NCBI RefSeq assembly: GCF_008801925.2 | Contig: NZ_CP062803.1 | Coordinates: 4,030,001 to 4,094,000 of the forward strand | Direction of reading: 5' to 3' | From: Cupriavidus basilensis | Lineage (GTDB): Bacteria > Pseudomonadota > Gammaproteobacteria > Burkholderiales > Burkholderiaceae | DNA: 64,000 bases | Part shown: positions 18,300 to 28,400 of the stretch, piece by piece | How the letters are laid out: each line of letters opens with the position of its first letter | Position numbering within the stretch: the stretch's first letter is position 1 | The notes under the pieces: generated by a model | What the model was told of the DNA's origin: nothing | The model's input: only the letters and a program-made list of their open reading frames with translations | Databases searched by the model: none | Translations under genes and position numbers: made by a program

Positions 18300-18315
18300 G
18301 CCCAAGTGCTTGGGC
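18300..18315. promoter_or_regulatory. 16-bp inverted repeat in the porin leader
   Basis: GCCCAAGTGCTTGGGC has 7-bp arms around TG and lies 42-57 bp before the porin start codon. Further upstream the minus strand has CATAAT (18350-18345) as a possible -10 box. If transcription starts near there, the repeat is in the 5' UTR and could act as an RNA hairpin; otherwise it is an operator. Confidence 0.45.
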
Positions 18316-18504
18316 GACGCATTTACCTTCACGTCTGTTACGTATTATGGGTCAGCCCCCCCAGACGCCAGAAGGCTTTTTCATCGTTAACCATGGTTAC
18401 GGACACATTTTGTTGTGATGTCGCAACAGCATGGACGACGTTTTTCACCATTTTGGTGCAAAAGTTACGGTGCCAAGCCTTGTTCTCGCCATTCGGCCCG
18501 GCCG

Positions 18505-19302
18505 TCAATCCGGCTGGGCTTCGCTGGCTGCGGCGTCCGCAGCAACGGGCTTTGTGGTGAATCGCGCCATGATCAGCCCCAGCTCATAAAGCGCAATCAA
18601 AGGCACCGCCAGCAACAGCTGGGACAGCACATCGGGTGGTGTCACCACGGCAGCAATCACGAAGGCGCCGACGATCACATAGGGGCGAATCTGCTTGAGC
18701 TTCTCCAGTTCGACCACGCCGAAACGCACTAGCACGATCACGACCACCGGCACCTCGAAGGTAATGCCGAAGGCCAGGAACATGGTCATGGCGAAGCTCA
18801 GGTATTTGTCGATGTCGGTCGACATCTCGGCCCCCAGCGGCGCGTTGTAGTGCGCCATGAAATGGAACACCGTGGGAAACACGAGGAAATAGGCAAACGC
18901 CACGCCGCAGATAAACAGGATGTAGCTGCTGCTCACCAGCGGCACGATCAATCGCTTCTCATGCTGGTACAAGCCGGGCGCGACGAACTGCCATATCTGA
19001 TAGAGCACCCAGGGCAGCGCTATCAGGAAGGCTACCAGCAGCGTCACCTTCATCGGCACGAAAAAGGAGCCGGTGACGTCGGTGACGATCATCCTGCCCC
19101 CCTTGGGCAGCGACTCCATCAACGGCCTGGCAAACAGGTTGTAGATGTTCGGCGCCCAGTAGACCAGGCTGACGAACACCAGGATCACGCCCGACGCTGC
19201 CTTGACGATACGCGAGCGCAACTCCACCAGGTGAGAGATGAAGGTTTCCTGCGGACCATCGTCTTGCGGGTCTTGGGGATCTTGGGAACGAGAGTCGCTC
19301 AT
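18505..19302 (-). CDS. tatC: TatC, twin-arginine translocase receptor subunit
   Basis: A 265-residue inner-membrane protein with six helices that recognises twin-arginine signal peptides. Conserved features include FISHLVELRSRIVKA at the N-terminus, the first periplasmic loop with LPKGGRMIVTDVTGSFF, and FVPMKVTLLVAFLIALPWVLYQIWQF. It completes the tatABC set. Clients visible in this window include the ABC binding protein at 2269, MsrP and probably the Rieske protein. It is the last gene of the long minus-strand cluster. Confidence 0.97.
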   Translation of the reverse strand: MSDSRSQDPQDPQDDGPQETFISHLVELRSRIVKAASGVILVFVSLVYWAPNIYNLFARPLMESLPKGGRMIVTDVTGSFFVPMKVTLLVAFLIALPWVLYQIWQFVAPGLYQHEKRLIVPLVSSSYILFICGVAFAYFLVFPTVFHFMAHYNAPLGAEMSTDIDKYLSFAMTMFLAFGITFEVPVVVIVLVRFGVVELEKLKQIRPYVIVGAFVIAAVVTPPDVLSQLLLAVPLIALYELGLIMARFTTKPVAADAAASEAQPD

Positions 19303-19432
19303 GGCGTGGACCGCTCAGCCGGGATGGCTGGCATCGAGGAATCAGTGGCGATACAACGGCACGGCGCGCAAGTCGAAACGCACGACAGCGGTGGCCGGCC
19401 GGATACCGGCGTGTGGACAAGCCCCTTCATGC

Positions 19433-19942
19433 TCACTCGAAGAAAGAGCGAGCGGGGCCGGTGGCGGGACGGTGGCGCTTGACGCGCGCGGCGCCGGATT
19501 GCGCCCACACCCGTACATTGTGCTGGCGCTTGTACCACAGGGGCTGCGCGCCTTGCTTGACGCGCCAGCTCTTGCGGCCGTTGTGGGGCTTGTGCGCCGC
19601 GTCCCAGGAAGGCACGTAGCCGCTGGCCGGGCTTGCTCCTGCCTGCGTGCTGGAATCGGTGCCAGTCAGTGCATCGTTCAGGGCCTGGCCGTGCTCGTGC
19701 ACTTCCTTGTGGATGGTGCGCTCGACATCGCGCGCGGCATCCTCGAACTCCGTGCGCATCTTGCGCAGTTCGTCGAGCTCGACCTCGCGGCTGACTTCTG
19801 CCTTCACATCATTGATATAGCGCTGCGCGCGGCCGACCAGTGCGCCGACCGTGCGCGCCACCTTCGGCAGCCGCTCGGGACCGATCACCACCAGCGCCAC
19901 CGCGCCGATCAGTGCAAGCTTGGAAATGCCGAGATCGATCAT
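19433..19942 (-). CDS. tatB: TatB, twin-arginine translocase subunit
   Basis: A 169-residue single-pass membrane protein that forms the signal-peptide receptor with TatC. The start MIDLGISKLALIGAVALVVI is the family-typical N-terminus with its short helix, followed by GPERLPKVARTVG and a charged amphipathic helix. The C-terminal half is low-complexity and basic. The frame extends upstream to a TTG at 19972, but homology favours the ATG at 19942. Interestingly, no Shine-Dalgarno is visible just before it. Confidence 0.94.
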   Translation of the reverse strand: MIDLGISKLALIGAVALVVIGPERLPKVARTVGALVGRAQRYINDVKAEVSREVELDELRKMRTEFEDAARDVERTIHKEVHEHGQALNDALTGTDSSTQAGASPASGYVPSWDAAHKPHNGRKSWRVKQGAQPLWYKRQHNVRVWAQSGAARVKRHRPATGPARSFFE

Positions 19943-20093
19943 GCGAGGTTCGAGAGGATGAGGCCGTAACAACGGCCGCCCCGGCCAGCGCGCAGGTCGT
20001 CACGCAGGCAAGCGTGGCGAGGCGAACGTGGCCGGCAAGGCATTGCTGCCAGGAGGAAGGACATCGGGCGTGCTGACAAGGATAGGATCGCGC

Positions 20094-20330
20094 TTACTGC
20101 TGGCGCGACTTTTCCTTGGCTTCGACGTCGATGGTGGTGGTGTCGCGCAGCTCCTTGGCGGGCGCGTCCGGCGCGTCAGCGGGGTTCCCGTTGGCATCCT
20201 TCATGCCGTCCTTGAAACCCTTCACGGCGCCACCGAGGTCCTGGCCGATATTGCGCAGCTTCTTGGTGCCAAAGACCAGCATGACGATCACCAGCACGAT
20301 GAGCCAGTGCCAAATGCTAAACGAACCCAT
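20094..20330 (-). CDS. tatA: TatA, twin-arginine translocase pore subunit
   Basis: A 78-residue protein with the classical TatA beginning [20 protein letters not shown], then the [21 protein letters not shown] amphipathic helix and a charged tail. The frame is open far upstream, but GGAG sits 6 bp before this ATG. It is the first gene of tatA-tatB-tatC and follows the HIT-family gene after 163 bp. Confidence 0.97.
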   Translation of the reverse strand: MGSFSIWHWLIVLVIVMLVFGTKKLRNIGQDLGGAVKGFKDGMKDANGNPADAPDAPAKELRDTTTIDVEAKEKSRQQ

Positions 20331-20493
20331 TTTCTGCTCCTGATGAAGCCTGGGGCGGCGCCCTGCCACCCCGGCTTGTTGTTCCGTCACTGAAGGCCAT
20401 GCCGGGCGACGGTTGCCGGCACGGCATCTGACCGAAGGCCACGCGGCCCGCGGTCCTGCATGGGCTGGCTGCCAGGCTGGCTTGAGGCCAGTT

Positions 20494-20850
20494 TTAAGGC
20501 AGCGCCACCTTCCACTGGTTACGCGGGCCGCCAAGCACGTGCAGATGGAGGTGGTACACCTCCTGTCCGCCATCCGGGCCGGTATTGATCACCGTCCGGA
20601 AACCATTGCCACAGCCTGCCGCGCGCGCCAACTCCGGCACTTTCAACATCATTTTAGCAAGCACCGCGCCTTCGCCGGGTCCGCAATCGGCCAGCGAATC
20701 GACATGCACCTTGGGAATGAGCAGGAAGTGTACCGGGGCTTTCGGGTGGATATCATGGAAAGCCAGCATTTCGTCATCTTCATACACCTTGCGCGACGGT
20801 AGCTGGCCGGCCACGATCCGGCAGAAGAGGCAATTGTGCGGTGAATTCAT
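20494..20850 (-). CDS. hinT: HIT-family purine nucleoside phosphoramidase (HinT type)
   Basis: A 118-residue histidine-triad protein that hydrolyses AMP-lysine and other nucleoside phosphoramidates. The active-site motif is [10 protein letters not shown] (H-x-H-x-H) near the C-terminus. [20 protein letters not shown] at the N-terminus and [13 protein letters not shown] in the middle are also family-typical. It sits between the histidine cluster and tatA, the order recalled for Burkholderiales. Confidence 0.94.
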   Translation of the reverse strand: MNSPHNCLFCRIVAGQLPSRKVYEDDEMLAFHDIHPKAPVHFLLIPKVHVDSLADCGPGEGAVLAKMMLKVPELARAAGCGNGFRTVINTGPDGGQEVYHLHLHVLGGPRNQWKVALP

Positions 20851-20922
20851 GAAAATTTCATTGCGCGCAGCAAATCAGGCTGCGATTTCGCCAGGAACCC
20901 GCCGGGATCCCCGTCAGAAGCA

Positions 20923-21297
20923 TCAGAAACGCTGATCCGGGTACATCGGCTTGCTGTCGTTCAGGTAGAGCCAGCCCTTGACGATACGATACAACATCCA
21001 CAGGGACAGCACGCCCCATGCCGCAAAGGCCAGCGGTATCAGGAACACCGTAGCGAACAGCACGCCGCCCAGAATGGCCCACGCCACCGACCACCAGAAG
21101 GAGCGGATCTGCCAGGCAAAGTGGGAGGCGTAGAGCGTGCCTCGGGTGTCGTCGCGCTTGACGTACCCGACCACGATGGCGATCAGCGCGGTGATGCCGC
21201 CGGTCAGCCAGAAAATGGCGTACAGCGCATAAAGGATGTGCGTCAGCTTGCGCAGGCTAGCGAGCCGGTCGTCGTCAGCGGTGATCACATCCCCCAT
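20923..21297 (-). CDS. DUF4870-like small membrane protein
   Basis: A 124-residue predicted inner-membrane protein with about three hydrophobic segments (LTHILYALYAIFWLTGGITA, SFWWSVAWAILGGVLFATVF and the adjoining WGVLSLWMLYRIV). It resembles the DUF4870/Tic20-like family and has no known reaction. ATG 21297 is chosen because GAGGAG precedes it by about 8 bp; an upstream in-frame ATG at 21357, touching the hisE stop, would add 20 residues of low complexity. It sits between hisE and the HIT gene. Confidence 0.75.
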   Translation of the reverse strand: MGDVITADDDRLASLRKLTHILYALYAIFWLTGGITALIAIVVGYVKRDDTRGTLYASHFAWQIRSFWWSVAWAILGGVLFATVFLIPLAFAAWGVLSLWMLYRIVKGWLYLNDSKPMYPDQRF

Positions 21298-21357
21298 CGT
21301 CGTTGCTCCTCGAAGCGGCTCGTAGTTGCGGGTTGCCGGCGGGGCCGGCGCGGTCAT

Positions 21358-21738
21358 TCAACCGCCGTCGGCCTTGCGCTGTGCTTTTTCCTCAAGACCG
21401 GACAGTCCTTCGCGGCGAGCCAGCTCGTTGACCACGTCGGCCGGCTTCAGGCCGAAACGGGCGAGCAGCACCATGCTGTGGAACCAGAGATCGGCCACCT
21501 CGTACACCACCTTGCCGACCGCCTCCGGACCCAGGCCGGCAGCGCGAGCATCCTTGGCAGCCATCACGGTTTCGGTGGCTTCCTCGCCGATCTTCTTCAG
21601 GATGGCGTCGTCACCCTTGTGGAACAGGCGTGCCACGTAAGATTTGTCGGGGTCGCCGCCATTCTCCGGCTTGCGCGACTCCAGCACGGCGGCCAGGCGG
21701 GCCAGCACGTCCGCGCTGCTCAAGTGTTGTTCGCTCAT
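21358..21738 (-). CDS. hisE: Phosphoribosyl-ATP pyrophosphatase
   Basis: A 126-residue MazG-like enzyme that converts PR-ATP to PR-AMP, step 2 of histidine synthesis. The motif [15 protein letters not shown] and the later [18 protein letters not shown] supply the acidic metal ligands. In enterics this activity is fused to HisI; here the two are separate genes overlapping by 4 bp (ATGA at 21735-21738). Confidence 0.96.
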   Translation of the reverse strand: MSEQHLSSADVLARLAAVLESRKPENGGDPDKSYVARLFHKGDDAILKKIGEEATETVMAAKDARAAGLGPEAVGKVVYEVADLWFHSMVLLARFGLKPADVVNELARREGLSGLEEKAQRKADGG

Positions 21739-22142
21739 GGCTTGGCCGCGTAGATGGTGGACGGATCCTTGAGCACGGGCTCGACGGTCTGCCAGTCACC
21801 ACTCTCGGCGTCGCCCTCGAACTTCTGGAAAAAGCAGGAATGGCGCCCGGTGTGGCAGGCGATGCCGTCATTCTGGGTGACCTTGAGCAGGACCACGTCT
21901 TCGTCGCAATCCAGGCGCATCTCGTGCACCTTCTGCACGTGGCCGGATTCCTCGCCCTTATGCCACAGGCGCTTGCGCGAGCGCGACCAGAACACGGCCT
22001 CGCCGATCTCCGCGGTGCGCTGCAGCGCTTCGCGGTTCATGAACGCAAACATCAGCACGTCGTTCGAGCCGACTTCCTGGACGATCACCGGCACCAGGCC
22101 GTTGTCGTCCCACTTAACCTTGTTGAGCCACTTCTTTGCCAT
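21735..22142 (-). CDS. hisI: Phosphoribosyl-AMP cyclohydrolase
   Basis: A 135-residue enzyme that opens the adenine ring of PR-AMP, step 3 of histidine synthesis. Conserved segments are [30 protein letters not shown], and the metal-binding [10 protein letters not shown] with [11 protein letters not shown]. It is encoded 15 bp after hisF and overlaps hisE by 4 bp, so it belongs to the his operon. Confidence 0.97.
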   Translation of the reverse strand: MAKKWLNKVKWDDNGLVPVIVQEVGSNDVLMFAFMNREALQRTAEIGEAVFWSRSRKRLWHKGEESGHVQKVHEMRLDCDEDVVLLKVTQNDGIACHTGRHSCFFQKFEGDAESGDWQTVEPVLKDPSTIYAAKP

Positions 22143-22157
22143 GTCGGTTCGCCGTGT

Positions 22158-22928
22158 TCAGATTCGCACCGGAATGCCCTCGCGGGCCATGAATGCCTTT
22201 GCTTCGCCAACGGTGTGCTCGCCGTAGTGGAAGATGCTGGCGGCCAGCACCGCGTCGGCGTGCCCCAGCTTGATGCCGTCGGCCAGGTCCTTCAGGCCGC
22301 CCACGCCACCCGAGGCGATCACCGGCACAGACACCGCGTCGCTGACAGCCCGCGTGAGCTCAAGGTCGAACCCGCTCTTGGTGCCGTCGCGGTCCATGCT
22401 GGTGAGCAGCAGCTCGCCGGCGCCGCGCGCGGCCATCTCGCATGCCCATGCCACGGCGTCCAGGCCGATGGCCTTGCGCCCGCCGTGGGTGAAGACTTCC
22501 CAGCGCGCCGGCTCGCCGGGCGCGGAGCTGCGCTTGGCGTCGATCGCGACCACGATGCACTGCGACCCGTAGCGCGCAGTGGCGTCCGACACCAGTTGCG
22601 GGTTGGCGATGGCCGAGGAGTTGACGCTGATCTTGTCCGCACCGGCATTGAGCAGGCGGCGCACGTCTTCCACGGCGCGCACGCCGCCACCTACCGTCAG
22701 CGGGATGAAGACCTGGGAGGCCACCGCCTCGATGATGTGCAGGATCAGGTCGCGGCCGTCGCTGGTCGCGGTGATGTCAAGAAAAGTGATTTCATCGGCA
22801 CCCTGCTCGTCGTAACGGCGGGCGATCTCGACCGGGTCGCCCGCGTCGCGCAATTCGACGAAGTTGACACCCTTGACCACCCGCCCGTTGGTCACGTCGA
22901 GGCAGGGGATGATACGTTTGGCTAGCAT
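22158..22928 (-). CDS. hisF: Imidazole glycerol phosphate synthase, cyclase subunit
   Basis: A 256-residue (beta-alpha)8 barrel that uses ammonia from HisH to form IGP and AICAR. The start [20 protein letters not shown] includes the catalytic Asp of the first strand; [18 protein letters not shown] and the late IASGGVGGL phosphate-binding loop are visible. An upstream in-frame extension to 22982 is rejected because the conserved family start is the ATG at 22928. Confidence 0.97.
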   Translation of the reverse strand: MLAKRIIPCLDVTNGRVVKGVNFVELRDAGDPVEIARRYDEQGADEITFLDITATSDGRDLILHIIEAVASQVFIPLTVGGGVRAVEDVRRLLNAGADKISVNSSAIANPQLVSDATARYGSQCIVVAIDAKRSSAPGEPARWEVFTHGGRKAIGLDAVAWACEMAARGAGELLLTSMDRDGTKSGFDLELTRAVSDAVSVPVIASGGVGGLKDLADGIKLGHADAVLAASIFHYGEHTVGEAKAFMAREGIPVRI

Positions 22929-23006
22929 GAGATTCCTTGCCCGCCACGGCGCTGCGCGCATGCACGGCGCCGGTGGCTGCAATTGTCGCGCGCGAGGCGC
23001 GTTGTC

Positions 23007-23753
23007 TTACTGCTCGGCGCCGAGCTTGTCGGCAAGCGCCTGGGCTTCGGCGAAATTGAGGTCGCCCGAATAGATCGCGCGGCCGCAGATGACGCCCTCG
23101 ACACCATCCTTTTGCACACTGCACAGACGTTCGATGTCGGCCAGGTTGGACAGCCCGCCGCTGGCGATCACCGGAATCGTCGCCGACTGCGCCAGCTTGA
23201 CGGTGGCATCGATATTGATGCCCTGCAGCATGCCGTCGCGGCCGATGTCGGTGTAGATGATGGCTTCCACACCGTAGTCCTCGTACTTGCGCGCGAGGTC
23301 GGCGACTTCGTGGCCGGTCAGCTTGCTCCAGCCGTCGGTGGCAACCTTGCCTTCACGAGCATCCAGGCCGACGATGATATGGCCGCCGAACGCCGTGCAG
23401 GCATCCTTGAGGAACCCGGGATTCTTGACCGCGGCCGTGCCGATGATCACGTACGACAGGCCGCCGTCGAGCCAGCGCTCGATGGTGTTCAGGTCGCGGA
23501 TGCCGCCGCCGAGCTGGATCGGGATCTCATCGCCCACCTCGGCGATGATGGCCTTGATGGCAGCTTCATTGCGGGGCTTGCCCACGAACGCACCATTGAG
23601 GTCGACCAGGTGCAGGCGCCGTGCGCCCTGCTCCACCCAGTGACGTGCCATGGCGGCGGGATCTTCGGAAAAGACGGTGGCCTGGTCCATGTCGCCTTGT
23701 TTAAGGCGTACACATTGACCGTCCTTCAGGTCGATGGCCGGAATGAGCAACAT
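23007..23753 (-). CDS. hisA: ProFAR isomerase
   Basis: A 248-residue (beta-alpha)8 barrel that catalyses the Amadori rearrangement of ProFAR to [25 protein letters not shown] contains the first catalytic Asp; the other Asp lies in [16 protein letters not shown], and [10 protein letters not shown] is the phosphate loop. It lies between hisH and hisF. Confidence 0.97.
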   Translation of the reverse strand: MLLIPAIDLKDGQCVRLKQGDMDQATVFSEDPAAMARHWVEQGARRLHLVDLNGAFVGKPRNEAAIKAIIAEVGDEIPIQLGGGIRDLNTIERWLDGGLSYVIIGTAAVKNPGFLKDACTAFGGHIIVGLDAREGKVATDGWSKLTGHEVADLARKYEDYGVEAIIYTDIGRDGMLQGINIDATVKLAQSATIPVIASGGLSNLADIERLCSVQKDGVEGVICGRAIYSGDLNFAEAQALADKLGAEQ

Positions 23754-23842
23754 AAGTGTGACGAGCGTGATTGAGTGAAAGAGAAAATTGAGCTAGCCAC
23801 CGTGGCCGGCCAACTCGGTCCCGAAAAAGCCGCTATCGAGGT

Positions 23843-24496
23843 TCAGGGATTCCAATGCACGAAGTTCCGGTACAACTGCAAGCCCATGGCGGCGCTCTTT
23901 TCCGGGTGGAACTGCGTGGCAAAAATATTATCGCGCGCTACCGCGCTCGTAAATAAGACACCGTAGTCGGTTTCGCCGGCAATATGCGCCGGATCCTGCG
24001 CATGCACGTAGTAACTATGCACGAAATAGAACCAGCTTTCATCGGGGATGCCAGCCCACAGCGGATGGGCGCGCGCTTGCCGCACCCGGTTCCAGCCCAT
24101 CTGCGGCACCTTGTAGCGTGAGCCGTCCGGCTGGGTCATGCCTTCCAGCTCGAAGCGGATCACCTCGCCGGGCAACAGCCCCAGGCAAGGCGTGCTGCCG
24201 TCCTGCGCCCTACTTTCCTTGCTGAAGTCGAACAGCATCTGTTCGCCAACGCACACGCCCAGCATCGGCTTGCTGGCAGCGGCCTCGATCACCGCCTGCT
24301 GCAGGCCGGACGCGCCCAGCGCGCCCATGCAGTCGGGCATCGCCCCCTGGCCGGGCAGCACCACACGGTCCGCCGCGCGGATCGCCTCGGGCTGGTCCAC
24401 CACCTGCACGTCCGCCTCGGGCGCCGCCGCACGCAGGGCCTGTGCCACCGAGCGCAGGTTGCCCATGCCGTAATCCACAATTGCTATGGTAGTCAT
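23843..24496 (-). CDS. hisH: Imidazole glycerol phosphate synthase, glutaminase subunit
   Basis: A 217-residue class I glutamine amidotransferase that supplies ammonia to HisF. The nucleophile elbow is [13 protein letters not shown], the His/Glu pair is in TQFHPEKSA, and the N-terminus [14 protein letters not shown] is typical. Its ATG overlaps the stop of the MarC-family gene as ATGA (24493-24496), so HisH translation appears coupled to a membrane protein that has no known place in histidine synthesis. Confidence 0.97.
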   Translation of the reverse strand: MTTIAIVDYGMGNLRSVAQALRAAAPEADVQVVDQPEAIRAADRVVLPGQGAMPDCMGALGASGLQQAVIEAAASKPMLGVCVGEQMLFDFSKESRAQDGSTPCLGLLPGEVIRFELEGMTQPDGSRYKVPQMGWNRVRQARAHPLWAGIPDESWFYFVHSYYVHAQDPAHIAGETDYGVLFTSAVARDNIFATQFHPEKSAAMGLQLYRNFVHWNP

Positions 24497-25116
24497 GATT
24501 TCAAAACAGGCAACAATGTCTTAAGCCCGTCCACAATGAATTCCACGGCCAGCGCCGATAGGATCAGTCCCATCAGGCGCGTGCCGATATTGATGCCAGT
24601 GCGGCCGATCACGCGCGCGATCGGGTCCGCCGCGCGGAATACTATATATACCACTGCACCAAGCGCGATCCCAATTCCGACCAGAATCAGCAACTGGTAC
24701 CAGTGCTGGGTCTTGCCGGCATAGACGATTACCGTGCTGATCGAGCCAGGCCCAGTCAGCAAGGGCAGCGCCAGCGGCACCACCGCGATGCTGGCCTTGG
24801 CTTCCGCCTCGTCCTCTTCCTCGGGCGTCGCCTTGGTGCGGCTGGTCTGGGCGTTCAGCATGTTCATCGCCATCATGATCATGATGAGGCCACCGCCCAC
24901 CTGGAGCGAGGCCACCGAGATATTGAAGAACTCAATGATCTGCTGGCCCAGCAAGGCGGAAATGCCCACTACCGTCGCCACCGAGATCGACGCGATCTTG
25001 ATGGTATGCCGCTTTTCTTCCTCGGTCTGCTGGGTAGTCAGGCTGATGAAGAACGGGATGGCCCCGATCGGGTTGATCAGCGCCAGCAGCGAGATGAACG
25101 ACTTAAGCGTATCCAT
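24493..25116 (-). CDS. MarC/YhgN-family integral membrane protein
   Basis: A 207-residue inner-membrane protein with about six helices. Family signatures are [17 protein letters not shown] and [18 protein letters not shown]. The family has no established transport substrate, and the old link to multiple antibiotic resistance is not supported. It is embedded inside the his operon between hisB and hisH, overlapping hisH by 4 bp. A hydrophilic acidic loop ([12 protein letters not shown]) separates the two halves. Confidence 0.92.
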   Translation of the reverse strand: MDTLKSFISLLALINPIGAIPFFISLTTQQTEEEKRHTIKIASISVATVVGISALLGQQIIEFFNISVASLQVGGGLIMIMMAMNMLNAQTSRTKATPEEEDEAEAKASIAVVPLALPLLTGPGSISTVIVYAGKTQHWYQLLILVGIGIALGAVVYIVFRAADPIARVIGRTGINIGTRLMGLILSALAVEFIVDGLKTLLPVLKS

Positions 25117-25148
25117 CGGGTTGGGCTAATGTCGCGCTAATGCCGCGT

Positions 25149-25167
25149 TGGTGCCGCATCGGCACCA
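25149..25167 (-). promoter_or_regulatory. hairpin in the hisB to MarC-gene gap
   Basis: TGGTGCCG (25149-25156) and CGGCACCA (25160-25167) form a perfect 8-bp stem with a 3-nt loop, about 35 bp before the MarC-family start. No T-tract follows. It could stabilise a processed his message or attenuate downstream genes. Confidence 0.5.
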
Positions 25168-25238
25168 CATTGATCGGAAATTTGCCGCCGGCGGCGCAGA
25201 ACGCGCTGCCGTGCGAGGCTGGTGGACGCCGTTAAGGC

Positions 25239-25832
25239 TCAGCCGACGAGGGTGCCCTTGGTCGACGGAATCGTGTTGCCGGCGCGCGGATCCATTTCCA
25301 CCGCCATGCGCAGCGCGCGGCCGAAGGCCTTGAACACGGTTTCGCATTGATGATGGGCATTGATGCCGCGCAGGTTGTCGATATGCAGCGTCACCGCGGC
25401 ATGGTTAACGAACCCGCGGAAGAACTCGATGGTCAGGTCCACGTCGAAGCTGCCCACCCGCGCGCGGGTAAACGGCACGTGGAACTCCAGGCCCGGGCGG
25501 CCGGAGAAGTCGATCACGACGCGCGACAGGCATTCGTCCAGCGGCACATAGCTGTGGCCGTAGCGGGTGATGCCCTTCTTGTCGCCGATGGCCTTGGCAA
25601 CGGCCTGGCCGAGCGCGATACCGACGTCTTCCACCGTGTGGTGGTCATCGATATGGGTGTCGCCGCTGGCTTCGACCTCGAGGTCGAACATGCCATGGCG
25701 GGCGATCTGGTCCAGCATGTGGTCGAGGAACGGCACGCCGGACGCCAGTTTCTGGCGGCCGGTGCCATCGAGATTCAGCGAAACGCGAATTTGCGTTTCC
25801 GAAGTATTGCGGGTGACCTCTGCAACACGCAT
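25239..25832 (-). CDS. hisB: Imidazoleglycerol-phosphate dehydratase
   Basis: A 197-residue monofunctional IGPD that dehydrates IGP to imidazole acetol phosphate. The manganese-binding repeats are visible as [29 protein letters not shown] and a second set around [17 protein letters not shown]. There is no N-terminal HisN-type phosphatase domain, unlike the enteric bifunctional protein. It starts 4 bp after the hisC stop. Confidence 0.97.
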   Translation of the reverse strand: MRVAEVTRNTSETQIRVSLNLDGTGRQKLASGVPFLDHMLDQIARHGMFDLEVEASGDTHIDDHHTVEDVGIALGQAVAKAIGDKKGITRYGHSYVPLDECLSRVVIDFSGRPGLEFHVPFTRARVGSFDVDLTIEFFRGFVNHAAVTLHIDNLRGINAHHQCETVFKAFGRALRMAVEMDPRAGNTIPSTKGTLVG

Positions 25833-25836
25833 GGTG

Positions 25837-26937
25837 TTAATCCTGCAACGCCGCCTGGAAGGCAGCGAGAAATTGCGCGTTCTCTTCGGGAGTGCTGACC
25901 GTGACGCGCAGACAGTTGGCCAGCAATGGGTGCATTTTACCCACGTTCTTGATCAAAACCTTGCGCGCGAGCACCCCGTCGAACACACGGGCGGAATCGT
26001 CGACGCGCACCAGCAGGAAATTGGCGGCGCTCGGGTAGACCGTCACGCCCGGCAAGGCGGCCAGTGCGCTGGCCACGGTGGCACGCTCGGCGCGCAGTTG
26101 CGCGGCCTGCTGGTCCAGCACGTCGACATGCTCCAGCACGAACAGCGCGGTGGCCTCGGTCAGCACATTGACGTTGTACGGCGGGCGCACCTTGTCGATC
26201 TGCGAGAGCCAGGCCGGCGCACCGGCCAGGTAACCCAGCCGGATGCCAGCCAGGCCCAGCTTGGACACGGTGCGCATCACCAGCAGGTTGCCGAACTCGG
26301 CCAGGCGCGGCATCCAGGTATCCTGGGCGAACGGCTGGTAGGCCTCGTCGACCACCACCAGGCTCTGGCAGGTCTCGCCCTGGGCGGCGCGCACGATGGC
26401 TTCCATGTCATCCGCATCGAACAGGTTGCCGGTGGGATTGTTGGGGTAGGCCAGGTAAATGATAGCCGGCTGGTGCTCGGCCATGGCCGCGAGCATGGCG
26501 GCCCGGTCGAGCGTGAAATCCGCCTTGAGCGGCACGCCGACGAATTCCAGCCCGGCAAACTGGGCGGACATGGCGTACATGACGAAGCCCGGTACCGGTG
26601 CCAGCACCTTGGCGCCCGGCTTGGCGGCGGCCAGCGACAACATGCTGATGATCTCGTCCGAGCCGTTGCCCAGCAGCACGTCCATGCCCGCGGGCACGTC
26701 CATGACCGTTTTCAGGCGCGCGCGCAGCACTTCGCTGCTCGGCACCGGATAGCGGTTCAGCGCCACCTCGGCCAGCCGCGCGGCCAGCTTTGCGCGCAGC
26801 GCGTCGGGCAGCTGGTAAGGGTTCTCCATCGCGTCCAGCTTCACCAGACCGTGCGAATCCGGCACATGGTAGGCGCCCATGGCGCGTACGTCGTCACGGA
26901 TGATGCGTTCGATCAGGGAAGGCTGCACTACGGACAT
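25837..26937 (-). CDS. hisC: Histidinol-phosphate aminotransferase
   Basis: A 366-residue fold-type I PLP enzyme that makes histidinol phosphate from imidazole acetol phosphate and glutamate. The PLP lysine is in [29 protein letters not shown] and [11 protein letters not shown] are the usual cofactor and substrate contacts. It lies between hisD and hisB in the operon. Confidence 0.96.
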   Translation of the reverse strand: MSVVQPSLIERIIRDDVRAMGAYHVPDSHGLVKLDAMENPYQLPDALRAKLAARLAEVALNRYPVPSSEVLRARLKTVMDVPAGMDVLLGNGSDEIISMLSLAAAKPGAKVLAPVPGFVMYAMSAQFAGLEFVGVPLKADFTLDRAAMLAAMAEHQPAIIYLAYPNNPTGNLFDADDMEAIVRAAQGETCQSLVVVDEAYQPFAQDTWMPRLAEFGNLLVMRTVSKLGLAGIRLGYLAGAPAWLSQIDKVRPPYNVNVLTEATALFVLEHVDVLDQQAAQLRAERATVASALAALPGVTVYPSAANFLLVRVDDSARVFDGVLARKVLIKNVGKMHPLLANCLRVTVSTPEENAQFLAAFQAALQD

Positions 26938-26975
26938 TGGATTACCTCGTTGGTCGGTGGTTGTCGGTGCTGATT

Positions 26976-27022
26976 GGATTGCTGCAATCCGGCCGGGCGC
27001 CGAGAAAACCGGAACCCGGCCG
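26976..27022 (-). promoter_or_regulatory. two tandem hairpins between hisD and hisC
   Basis: GGATTGC-T-GCAATCC (26976-26990) is a near-perfect palindrome, immediately followed by CGGCCGGG (26990-26997) pairing with CCCGGCCG (27015-27022). Both fit in the 92-bp gap. No U-tract is present, so they may mark RNA processing or stability boundaries rather than termination. Confidence 0.45.
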
Positions 27023-27029
27023 CTGTGCC

Positions 27030-28367
27030 TCAGTTACGCCTGAGGCGATACTCGGCGCTGCGGGCGTGGGCCTGCAAGCCCTCGCCATAGGCCAGCTCGG
27101 CGGCGATCTGGCCCAGCATCTGGGCGCCCTGCTCGCTCACTTCGATCAGGCTGGAGCGCTTCTGGAAGTCGTACACGCCCAGCGGCGACGAGAAACGCGC
27201 GGTGCGCGAGGTCGGCAGCACGTGGTTGGGCCCCGCACAATAGTCGCCCAGCGACTCGCTGGTATAGCGGCCCAGGAAGATGGCGCCGGCGTGGCGGATC
27301 TTCTCGGCCCAGTGGCGCGGGTTCTCGGCGGAAATCTCCAGGTGCTCCGGCGCGATCGCGTTGGCGATCTCGCAGGCCTCGTCCATGTCGCGTACCCGGA
27401 TCAGCGCGCCGCGCCCGGACAGCGACGCACGGATGACGTCGCGGCGCGGCATGGCGTCAAGCTGGCGGTGGATGCTTTCTTCCACCTGGGCCAGGTAGTT
27501 CGAGTCCGGGCACAGCAAAATGGACTGCGCGAGCTCATCGTGCTCGGCCTGCGAGAACAGGTCCATCGCCACCCAGTCCGGATCAGTGGTGCCGTCGCAG
27601 ATCACCAGGATCTCGGACGGGCCGGCGATCATGTCGATGCCAACGGTGCCGAACACGCGGCGCTTGGCCGCCGCCACATAGGCGTTGCCCGGGCCAACGA
27701 TCTTGTCTACCTGGGGCAGTGAGCCCGTGCCGTAAGCCAGCGCGCCAACCGCCTGCGCGCCGCCGATGGTAAACACGCGGTCCACGCCGGCGATCTGCGC
27801 CGCGGCCAGCACCAGCTCGTTGCGCACGCCGCCCGGCGTGGGCACGACCATGATGACTTCCTTGACGCCGGCCACGCGTGCGGGGATGGCGTTCATCAGC
27901 ACGGACGACGGATACGCGGCCTTGCCTCCCGGCACATAGATGCCGACGCGGTCCAGCGGCGTCACCTTCTGTCCCAGCACGGTGCCGTCGGACTCGGTGT
28001 ATTCCCAGCTGTGGCTGCCGCACTCGATCTTCTGCTTCTCGTGGTAGGCGCGCACGCGCGCCGCCGCGGTTTCCAGCGCGGCGCGGCGCTTGGGCTCGAG
28101 CTCCTCGAGCGCGGCTTCGAGCTTGGCCGGCGAGATCTCCAGCGCGGCCATGGAACTGGCTTCCACACGATCGAAGCGCTGCGTGTACTCCAGTACCGCG
28201 GCGTCGCCGCGTGCCTTTACATCGGCAAGGATCTGCGCCACGGCGCGATCGATGGCGTCGTCTTCACCGGCTTCGAACGCCAGTACCTTGCGCAACTCGG
28301 CGGCAAAGCCCTGCTCGGTTGAATCCAGCCGGCGGATTGCGAGGTTTTCCATAGAATTTTCGTTCAT
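27030..28367 (-). CDS. hisD: Histidinol dehydrogenase
   Basis: A 445-residue zinc enzyme that oxidises histidinol to histidine in two NAD-dependent steps. Typical segments are [22 protein letters not shown] (substrate/NAD region beginning near residue 140), [15 protein letters not shown] and [20 protein letters not shown]. The ATG at 28367 has GGAG 4-5 bp upstream; a second ATG 5 codons later is possible. It follows hisG by 33 bp. Confidence 0.97.
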   Translation of the reverse strand: MNENSMENLAIRRLDSTEQGFAAELRKVLAFEAGEDDAIDRAVAQILADVKARGDAAVLEYTQRFDRVEASSMAALEISPAKLEAALEELEPKRRAALETAAARVRAYHEKQKIECGSHSWEYTESDGTVLGQKVTPLDRVGIYVPGGKAAYPSSVLMNAIPARVAGVKEVIMVVPTPGGVRNELVLAAAQIAGVDRVFTIGGAQAVGALAYGTGSLPQVDKIVGPGNAYVAAAKRRVFGTVGIDMIAGPSEILVICDGTTDPDWVAMDLFSQAEHDELAQSILLCPDSNYLAQVEESIHRQLDAMPRRDVIRASLSGRGALIRVRDMDEACEIANAIAPEHLEISAENPRHWAEKIRHAGAIFLGRYTSESLGDYCAGPNHVLPTSRTARFSSPLGVYDFQKRSSLIEVSEQGAQMLGQIAAELAYGEGLQAHARSAEYRLRRN

Positions 28368-28400
28368 GACTCCATTCCCCAGGCTCTCTCTCGCGCGGCG

